The notes beneath the pieces are model-generated. The model was not told the origin of the DNA and ran no database searches. It worked only from the letters and a program-made list of their open reading frames with translations. Positions 1-4,793 of a stretch of 6,757 nucleotides of DNA are shown here, in pieces. The stretch is from assembly GCA_964489835.1 (NCBI GenBank), contig CAZBBC010000205.1:1-6757 (forward strand), given 5' to 3'. How positions within the stretch are numbered: the first letter of the stretch is position 1; the number at the start of each line of letters is the position of its first letter. A program made the translations under genes and the position numbers. The stretch comes from CAZBBC01 sp964489835. Its GTDB lineage: Bacteria > Calditrichota > Calditrichia > JAJRVZ01.

Positions 1-38
1 CCCTTCTCTTATTAAGAGAAGGGGTTGGGGGATGAGTT
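1..38. repeat. Dispersed palindromic repeat, partial, cut by window start
   Basis: Bases 1-10 (cccttctctt) and 14-23 (aagagaaggg) are perfect reverse complements around a 3-base loop, giving a 10-bp hairpin. It is followed by a G-rich arm, ggttgggggatgagtt, to about base 38. The same arm pattern (purine hairpin half, G-run, then gatgagtt or ggtgagtt) recurs in reverse complement at 6732-6757 and in more G+C-rich form at 863-890. This is therefore one copy of an intergenic repeat family whose other arm lies outside the window. No U-tract follows the hairpin, so it is not a typical intrinsic terminator. It carries no ORF. What spreads the family cannot be told from here. Confidence 0.7.
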
Positions 39-142
39 TTAATCCTTAATTGAATTATTTTTTCAAACCGGACACTCATGTTAAAGTTATTTAAATTATA
101 CTAATCATTCTGAGCCTACCCAAACTGTAGGTACGGAACAAC

Positions 143-150
143 AGGGGAGG
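143..150 (+). promoter_or_regulatory. Strong ribosome binding site of slyD
   Basis: The run aggggagg lies 7 bases before the ATG at 158. It is a near-ideal Shine-Dalgarno site, shows that this organism uses them, and fixes the slyD start. Upstream, 46-142 is A+T-rich with no convincing promoter. Confidence 0.8.
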
Positions 151-157
151 TTTATTA

Positions 158-640
158 ATGAAGATTTCTGATAAGAAAGTGGTAGGTATTCATTATATAT
201 TGAAAGATGATAATGGGGAAATCATAGATAGTTCTGAAGGTCAGTCTCCCTTAGTATATATTCAGGGGTCAGGTAATGTAATCTCCGGATTGGAACAGGC
301 TTTGATCAATAAAGAAGCAGGAGATAAATTGCATGTTGTGATTAATCCTGAAGATGCTTACGGTCTCCGGGATGAAAATCTTGTTCAATCAGTACCCCTT
401 TCAAATTTCCAAAATCAAAATGATGTTAAAGAAGGCATCCAGTATCGGGTGGAAACATCTGATGGAATGCGCGTTGCCACAGTAACTAAAATAGAGAATG
501 AAACAGTGACAATCGATATGAATCATCCACTGGCCGATGAAGTGCTTCATTTTGATGTTGAAATTACGGAAATCAGAGAAGCAACTGAGGAAGAACTCTC
601 TCACGGTCATGTCCATGGCGCCGGAGATCATGATCATTAA
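158..640 (+). CDS. slyD: FKBP-type peptidyl-prolyl cis-trans isomerase, SlyD type
   Basis: A cytoplasmic prolyl isomerase and folding chaperone that, in characterised SlyD proteins, also binds nickel through a His-rich tail and helps hydrogenase maturation. The 160 residues follow the SlyD plan. The FKBP part runs about 1-69 with Tyr13, the GLEQAL stretch (44-49) and DAYG (66-69). The insert-in-flap chaperone domain runs about 70-128, starting with the DENLVQ stretch. The strand containing NHPLA then returns to the FKBP fold. The end, IREATEEELSHGHVHGA, matches the E. coli SlyD tail as I remember it almost residue for residue, but stops soon after with five His in the last twelve residues (149, 151, 153, 158, 160). 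E. coli continues with a longer His/Cys-rich tail. The tail should still bind metal, though with lower capacity. The ATG at 158 has an excellent ribosome site. The stop overlaps a downstream ORF start at 630, suggesting a former two-gene operon. Confidence 0.95.
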   Translation: MKISDKKVVGIHYILKDDNGEIIDSSEGQSPLVYIQGSGNVISGLEQALINKEAGDKLHVVINPEDAYGLRDENLVQSVPLSNFQNQNDVKEGIQYRVETSDGMRVATVTKIENETVTIDMNHPLADEVLHFDVEITEIREATEEELSHGHVHGAGDHDH

Positions 641-806
641 ACAGCTAACTCCCGAAAATTTTGAAAAGGGTATAATATTCTTGGCTAACAACGATCCTGA
701 TCTTGGGGCTATTGTTAGCTCATTGGGAACACCACCCATGTGGACACGGAAACCATGGAGAGCGGTAGCAGCAAGGATTTTGTGGCATCATTATTTGTCG
801 AATTAA
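630..806 (+). pseudogene. N-terminal remnant of a DNA-3-methyladenine glycosylase (AlkA/HhH-GPD type)
   Basis: This 58-codon ORF starts inside the slyD stop region (ATGATCATTAA, 11-base overlap) with ggaga just upstream, as expected for translational coupling. Residues 6-42 resemble the start of DNA-3-methyladenine glycosylase II proteins: LTPENFEKG, then NDPDLGAIV (21-29), then a G-x-PP-M-W-x-R-x-P stretch (33-42). From memory of the family, the next stretch is normally PGF-x-TLVRIILEQQVS. Here residues 42-57 (P, then RIL, HHYLS) line up with it without gaps but with many substitutions. Translation stops at the next codon. The helix-hairpin-helix motif and catalytic Asp of the roughly 200-residue or longer enzyme are absent, so the product cannot be a working glycosylase. 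A G+C-rich repeat begins five bases after the stop, so the rest was probably deleted or displaced at the repeat. The family match is from remembered motifs. The alternative is a chance or unrelated small ORF. Confidence 0.55.
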
Positions 807-810
807 TACT

Positions 811-890
811 GATTACCCACCCCGTCTCCCCGCCTGAGGCGGGTCGACACCCTTCCCTGCAAGCAGGGAGGGGCCGGGGGAGGGTCAGAA
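811..890. repeat. Complete composite palindromic repeat, G+C-rich
   Basis: Two hairpins lie side by side inside a larger imperfect inverted repeat. The first is cccgcc/ggcggg (829-834 with 838-843). The second is 851-860 paired with 863-872 (core tccctgc/gcaggga plus one G-T wobble) around a 2-base loop. The outer arms, 811-830 (gattacccaccccgtctccc) and the reverse complement of about 863-890 (tgaccctcccccggcccctc), resemble each other. The right arm shares its plan with the part-copies at both window ends. It is strikingly C- and G-rich against an A+T-leaning background. A T-run (891-897) follows, so it could also end transcription from the slyD side, but its repeat nature is the safer reading. 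Confidence 0.7.
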
Positions 891-906
891 TTTTTTTCTT
901 TGTTTG

Positions 907-922
907 TCCCGATATATCGGGA
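907..922. repeat. Perfect 16-bp palindrome upstream of the sulfatase
   Basis: TCCCGATATATCGGGA reads the same on both strands. It lies 71 bases before the sulfatase ATG. A symmetric site of this size could be an operator for a dimeric regulator. It could equally be the edge of another repeat, since it sits 17 bases after the composite palindrome. No flanking -35/-10 pair is convincing enough to choose. Confidence 0.5.
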
Positions 923-935
923 TGCTGCGCTACGA

Positions 936-949
936 ATATATATATATAT
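936..949. repeat. AT dinucleotide run
   Basis: Seven tandem AT units lie between the 16-bp palindrome and the sulfatase start. Such a run melts easily and may vary in length between strains. It contains -10-like TATA steps, but no matching -35 element is visible. Together with the features above, it completes what I can see in the non-coding stretch 807-993. Confidence 0.6.
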
Positions 950-980
950 CAAAAAGTCACACTACGTCGGTTGCACACAG

Positions 981-987
981 AAAGGCA
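981..987 (+). promoter_or_regulatory. Ribosome binding site deciding the sulfatase start
   Basis: The moderate site aaaggca lies 6 bases before the ATG at 994. It supports that codon over the in-frame TTG at 904, which would add 30 residues encoded by the palindrome and AT run in front of a clean Tat signal. Confidence 0.55.
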
Positions 988-993
988 GATAAA

Positions 994-2463
994 ATGCCCA
1001 CAAGACGCAATTTTATCAAAACGATTACTTTAGGATCGGCGGCTTTGGCTGTTTCTGATCTCTTTCCAGGATGTTATAAAAGTAAACACCCGAATTTTAT
1101 TTTTATTCTGGTAGATGACCTGGGTTGGAAGGATTTAGGCTGTTATGGCAGTACATTTTATGAATCGCCCAACATCGACCGGCTGGCAACAGGAGGTATG
1201 CGATTTACCGATGCTTATGCGGCCTGCCCGGTTTGCAGCCCTACACGTGCCAGCATCATGACCGGTAAGCATCCGGTTCGGGTGGGTATCACAGACTGGA
1301 TCCCGGGGCGAAATCCAATAGGAACCAGACTATTGCCTCCGAATGACATTCATGAACTCCCCTTGGATGAGATCACATTCGCTGAGGTATTGCATCAGAG
1401 TGGATACAACACATTTTTTGCCGGTAAATGGCACCTGGGAGGCAAAGGATTCTGGCCTGAAGACCAGGGATTTACTATTAATAAAGGAGGTCATGATAAA
1501 GGATCACCACCCGGAGGTTACTATTCACCCTATAAAAATCCTAAACTGGAAGACGGTCCTGAGGGTGAATATCTGCCAGACCGACTGACAGATGAATCCA
1601 TTCGCTTTTTAAAAGAAAATGGGGATAAACCGTTTCTTCTGTATCTCTCCTTTTATACCGTTCATAGGCCGATTCAGGCAAGCAAAAAGCATCTCATTCA
1701 CTTTCAGGAAAAAGCATTAAAAATGGAAAAGAGAGAAGAGGAGATGCTTTTTCATCCCGAGCGACAAGGATGGACCAAACAGCGGCAGGATAATGCTGCT
1801 TATGCTTCCATGGTGTATGCGATGGATGAGAATGTCGGTCGTTTACTATCAAAACTCGATTCGCTCAATCTGACCGATAATACGATTGTAATTTTCATGT
1901 CTGATAATGGTGGCCTCTCCACGCTTCATCAAAAGACGGCACCGACTTCAAATCTCCCTTTACGCGCAGGTAAAGGCTGGTGTTATGAGGGTGGCATCCG
2001 TGAACCAATGATCATTCGGGCACCCGGGGTAACCAGGCCCGGCAGTATCTGTCAGGTACCGGTGACTAGCCATGACTTCTACCCTACGATTCTCGAACTG
2101 GCCGGATTGCCCCTGATGCCGGAACAACATATAGACGGCGTTAGTCTTTTACCTCTCCTGAAAGGAAATACTAGCCTCGATAGAAAAGCGCTCTTCTGGC
2201 ATTACCCTCATTATCATGGTAGCACCTGGACCCCGGGAGCAGCGGTCCGGGCCGGGGACTGGAAACTGATCGAGTTTTATGAAGAAGATAAAGTTGAACT
2301 TTACAATTTAAAAACAGACCTGGCGGAGAGAAATGATCTGTCACAAACCAGGCCGGAGAAAGCTGATGAACTGCGAGCGATGCTTCATACCTGGCAAAAA
2401 GAACTAAAGGCAAAATTTGCAGAACCAAATCCCGATTATATCAAGGAAAAAGGGGAAATATAA
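994..2463 (+). CDS. Exported Cys-type sulfatase (family S1), predicted Tat lipoprotein
   Basis: Hydrolyses a sulfate ester, probably on a sugar or glycan, outside the cytoplasm. The 489 residues start with a twin-arginine signal (TRRNFIK, Arg4-Arg5), a hydrophobic stretch, and F-P-G-C ending at Cys27, a possible lipidation site. The metal-binding Asp pair is at 41-42 in VDDLGW. The modification motif is C-S-P-T-R at 81-85; Cys81 must become formylglycine, which needs a maturase not encoded here. Further active-site candidates are Lys145 and His147 (GKWHLGG), His224 (TVHRP), Asp304-Asn305 (SDNGG) and Lys327 (AGKGW). The smaller C-terminal domain runs from about 385 on, beginning near the TSHDFYPTILELAG stretch. 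The set resembles arylsulfatase A / N-acetylgalactosamine-6-sulfatase-like enzymes, but the substrate cannot be read from sequence. It is followed after 32 bases by an isomerase-like gene with the same signal design. No transport or glycosidase gene is in view. Confidence 0.93.
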   Translation: MPTRRNFIKTITLGSAALAVSDLFPGCYKSKHPNFIFILVDDLGWKDLGCYGSTFYESPNIDRLATGGMRFTDAYAACPVCSPTRASIMTGKHPVRVGITDWIPGRNPIGTRLLPPNDIHELPLDEITFAEVLHQSGYNTFFAGKWHLGGKGFWPEDQGFTINKGGHDKGSPPGGYYSPYKNPKLEDGPEGEYLPDRLTDESIRFLKENGDKPFLLYLSFYTVHRPIQASKKHLIHFQEKALKMEKREEEMLFHPERQGWTKQRQDNAAYASMVYAMDENVGRLLSKLDSLNLTDNTIVIFMSDNGGLSTLHQKTAPTSNLPLRAGKGWCYEGGIREPMIIRAPGVTRPGSICQVPVTSHDFYPTILELAGLPLMPEQHIDGVSLLPLLKGNTSLDRKALFWHYPHYHGSTWTPGAAVRAGDWKLIEFYEEDKVELYNLKTDLAERNDLSQTRPEKADELRAMLHTWQKELKAKFAEPNPDYIKEKGEI

Positions 2464-2482
2464 CGAAACCACCTATATTTAA

Positions 2483-2488
2483 GAGAGG
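2483..2488 (+). promoter_or_regulatory. Ribosome binding site of the isomerase-like gene
   Basis: GAGAGG lies 7 bases before the ATG at 2496, inside the 32-base gap after the sulfatase. It supports that start, which puts the Arg-Arg pair of the Tat signal at residues 10-11. Confidence 0.65.
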
Positions 2489-2495
2489 AAACAAA

Positions 2496-3440
2496 ATGAA
2501 ATCACAAAACAATGAAATCTCCCGACGTGAATTTATTATCCGCACTACCCAGGCAACAACCGGTATATTTGTACTAAATCAGTTTATAGGTTGTGGAAAT
2601 AACAAAACAGAATTAACTAAAAAACCGGGATCGGCAATGCGTCTCGGCCTGGTCACTTATCTGTGGGGTCAGGACTGGGATCTGGAAACATTAATTAAAA
2701 ATTGTGAACAATCAAAATTGCTTGGTGTCGAATTACGGACCACCCATGCCCATGGAGTAGAACCCGCTCTGAGTGCCCAGGAACGGAAAGAGGTGAAATT
2801 GAAGTTCGATAATAGCCCGGTAACTTTAGTTGGCATCGGTTCTAATGAAAATTACGACAGTCCTGATCCTGAAATACTGAAAGCGTCTATTGAAGCAACA
2901 AAGGAATTTGTTAAATTGAGCCATGATATTGGTGGCAGTGGTGTAAAGGTTAAACCTAACAGCTTCCATGATAATGTTCCTCACGAACAAACTATTGAAC
3001 AGATTGGTAAATCGTTAAATATTCTTGGTAAATTTTCTGCTGACTTTAACCAGCAAATACGACTTGAAGTCCATGGAAAATGCTCGAAACTACCGACAAT
3101 AAAAGCGATTATGGACATTGCCGACCACCCAAATGTTGCCGTTTGTTGGAATTCAAATGATGAAGATCTTGATGGGAGAGGATTGGAATATAATTTCCAT
3201 TTGGTTAAAGACCGTTTTGGTGATACAGCACATATCCGGGAATTAAATGTCGGTGATTATCCCTACCAGCAATTGATCAGTTTGTTTGTTGCAATGGACT
3301 ACAAAGGCTGGATTTTATTAGAGGCACGCACAAAACCTGATGATCGTGTCGAAGCGATGAAAGAGCAGCTGGTTATCTTCAAACAAATGGTCGCCAATGG
3401 CCAGACCAGGCTAGAAAATGCTAATAAAGATCAAACTTAA
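2496..3440 (+). CDS. Exported sugar phosphate isomerase/epimerase-like TIM-barrel protein
   Basis: A 314-residue member of the xylose isomerase-like TIM-barrel group, whose members isomerise or epimerise sugars or related polyols using a divalent metal. The N-terminus is a Tat signal: SRREFII with Arg10-Arg11, a weakly hydrophobic stretch, then F-I-G-C with Cys33 as possible lipid anchor. The barrel begins near 49 (LGLVTYLWG). Likely metal or active-site residues are Glu79 (GVELR), Glu191 and His193 (RLEVHG), the CWNSN segment (217-221), His246 and Glu249 (HIRELN) and Glu276 (LLEAR). The CWNSN segment has Asn where many relatives have a metal-binding Asp or His. I recall this form in exported relatives from Planctomycetota-like genomes, so it may be a subfamily trait rather than decay. 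Its 32-base spacing from the sulfatase and identical export design suggest it acts on the same sugar after desulfation. The exact reaction is unknown. It ends with tandem stops, TAATAA. Confidence 0.85.
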   Translation: MKSQNNEISRREFIIRTTQATTGIFVLNQFIGCGNNKTELTKKPGSAMRLGLVTYLWGQDWDLETLIKNCEQSKLLGVELRTTHAHGVEPALSAQERKEVKLKFDNSPVTLVGIGSNENYDSPDPEILKASIEATKEFVKLSHDIGGSGVKVKPNSFHDNVPHEQTIEQIGKSLNILGKFSADFNQQIRLEVHGKCSKLPTIKAIMDIADHPNVAVCWNSNDEDLDGRGLEYNFHLVKDRFGDTAHIRELNVGDYPYQQLISLFVAMDYKGWILLEARTKPDDRVEAMKEQLVIFKQMVANGQTRLENANKDQT

Positions 3441-3454
3441 TAAAATATATCGAT

Positions 3455-4735
3455 ATGGCACACCATACGATTAAATCCGGATATTCACAATTAGTTGAGC
3501 GTTTAAACCGTTTTCCACAAGGCGCACCGCCATCCGAACTATTATTTAGAATACTAAAAATACTTTTCAGTGAAAGAGAAGCCGAATTAGTTTCAACCTT
3601 GCCGATCAAGCCCTTCACAGCGGAAAAAGCCAGCCGGATATGGAAAATAAATCTATCCCAGACACAGAAAATACTCGATGAATTGGCCGGGCGGGCCTTA
3701 CTGGTAGATATTCAATTGAACGGAACATCTACCTATACCCTGCCGCCACCAATGGCCGGTTTTTTCGAATTTTCAATGATGCGCATCCGCACTGATATTG
3801 ATCAGAAGGCGCTCGCTGAACTTTTCTATCAATATTTAAATGTGGAAGAAGATTTTATCCGGGAACTATTCGTGCAGGGTGAGACTCAACTCGGACGCAC
3901 ATTTGTGTATGAACCTGTGCTATCATCTGACAATGCTTTGCACGTTTTGGATTATGAGCGTGCCTCGGAAATTATTAAAACAGCTGCTCACATCGGAGTG
4001 GGCATTTGTTACTGTCGGCACAAAATGGAACACATAGGCAAGGCTTGTAATGCCCCGATGGATATCTGTATGACTTTTAATAATGCCGCGGCATCACTAA
4101 TTAAATATGGCCATGCCCGCCAGGTAGATGAAAACGAGTGTCTGGATTTATTACAAATGGCCTATGATCATCAACTGGTCCAGTTTGGTGAAAATGTTCG
4201 AAATAATGTCAACTTTATCTGCAATTGCTGCGGATGTTGTTGTGAAGCGATGATAGCGGCGAGACGTTTTGCAATAATGAATCCGATTCACACAACAAAT
4301 TTTATTCCTGTAATTCATTCTGAACAATGTAATGGGTGTGGGAAATGTGTAACGATTTGTCCGGTGGAAGCAATGTCATTGACTTCAGCAAACGATCCGC
4401 AGCGGCCCAAAATGAAGCAAGCCAGATTGGATGAAGAGCGCTGTCTGGGCTGTGGTTTGTGTGTTCGGGCCTGTACAAAAGGTAATATCCACCTGGAATC
4501 CCGGCCGCAGAGAGTTCTTACACCGCTCGATGGTACCCATCGGGCCGTGGTGATGGCCATCGAGAGGGGAAAACTTCAACACCTGATCTTTGATAACCGG
4601 GTGCTATGGAGCCATCGTGCACTTGCTGCCATATTAGGAGTCATCCTTAAATTACCTCCACTGAAACAAGCGATGGCCAGTCAACAAATAAAATCACATT
4701 ATCTGGAAGTATTAATCGCCAAAATGCCAAATTAA
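3455..4735 (+). CDS. Cysteine-rich 4Fe-4S dicluster ferredoxin-domain protein, function unknown
   Basis: A 426-residue cytoplasmic-looking protein without a signal peptide. Residues about 54-97 look like a winged helix: a helix-turn-helix stretch ending DELAGRALL, then a wing and TLPPPMAGFFEF. The middle has an unusual Cys/His pattern: C185-Y-C187-R-H189, H193, C198, APMDIC (C205), then a dense C256-N-C258-C259-G-C261-C262-C263. The C-terminal module is a standard two-cluster ferredoxin: Cys 292, 295, 298, 302 (the last followed by Pro) and Cys 330, 333, 336, 340 (the last followed by Thr). The final 80 or so residues include a hydrophobic stretch around ALAAILGVILKLPPL that may sit on a membrane. 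I recall similar stand-alone proteins in anaerobic bacteria with no assigned role. The ATG at 3455 has no Shine-Dalgarno match; the next Met is about 100 residues in, and an in-frame stop at 3425 leaves no alternative ATG. The 14-base gap suggests coupling to the gene before. Confidence 0.85.
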   Translation: MAHHTIKSGYSQLVERLNRFPQGAPPSELLFRILKILFSEREAELVSTLPIKPFTAEKASRIWKINLSQTQKILDELAGRALLVDIQLNGTSTYTLPPPMAGFFEFSMMRIRTDIDQKALAELFYQYLNVEEDFIRELFVQGETQLGRTFVYEPVLSSDNALHVLDYERASEIIKTAAHIGVGICYCRHKMEHIGKACNAPMDICMTFNNAAASLIKYGHARQVDENECLDLLQMAYDHQLVQFGENVRNNVNFICNCCGCCCEAMIAARRFAIMNPIHTTNFIPVIHSEQCNGCGKCVTICPVEAMSLTSANDPQRPKMKQARLDEERCLGCGLCVRACTKGNIHLESRPQRVLTPLDGTHRAVVMAIERGKLQHLIFDNRVLWSHRALAAILGVILKLPPLKQAMASQQIKSHYLEVLIAKMPN

Positions 4736-4738
4736 CTT

Positions 4739-4782
4739 CCGGAAGTCCTACGATAAATGACTCCGGTTGATTATTATATTTT
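4739..4782 (+). terminator. Possible intrinsic terminator or attenuator before the acyl-CoA synthetase
   Basis: Bases 4739-4747 (ccggaagtc) pair with 4759-4766 (gactccgg) in an 8-bp stem with one bulged A and an 11-base loop. The T-rich stretch ttgattattatatttt (4767-4782) follows at once. The stem also overlaps a 12-bp perfect palindrome, acttccggaagt (4735-4746), starting at the last base of the preceding stop codon. The T-tract is interrupted by A and G, so termination would be partial at best. It could reduce expression of the last gene relative to those upstream. Confidence 0.4.
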
Positions 4783-4783
4783 C

Positions 4784-4788
4784 AGGAG
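4784..4788 (+). promoter_or_regulatory. Ribosome binding site deciding the acyl-CoA synthetase start
   Basis: AGGAG lies 5 bases before the ATG at 4794. This favours that codon over the in-frame TTG at 4767, which would add nine residues and lies just after the stem-loop. Confidence 0.75.
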
Positions 4789-4793
4789 CTCAT

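Noticed and set aside
69..102. A possible slyD promoter, cggaca with TATACT at 97-102
   Set aside because: The spacing is 22 bases, too long for a standard promoter, and no better -35 lies at 16-18 bases.
401..739. A 112-codon minus-strand ORF opposite slyD
   Set aside because: It lies almost wholly opposite the well-supported slyD gene and the glycosylase remnant and has no recognisable domain.
811..890. CRISPR array or transposon end
   Set aside because: No regularly spaced direct repeats, no spacers, no transposase frame and no clear target-site duplication. The structure is a single nested palindrome.
904..993. Extension of the sulfatase to an in-frame TTG at 904, adding 30 residues
   Set aside because: The added residues are encoded by the palindrome and AT run and would bury the Tat signal, whereas ATG 994 has a ribosome site and gives a clean twin-arginine start.
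740..1033. A 97-codon + strand ORF across the repeat region
   Set aside because: It reads through the G+C-rich repeat in a frame with no family resemblance and overlaps the sulfatase start. The glycosylase-like frame fits better in its first part.
4315..4582. Two overlapping minus-strand ORFs opposite the ferredoxin module
   Set aside because: They are shadows of the Cys-rich coding frame and resemble no known protein.
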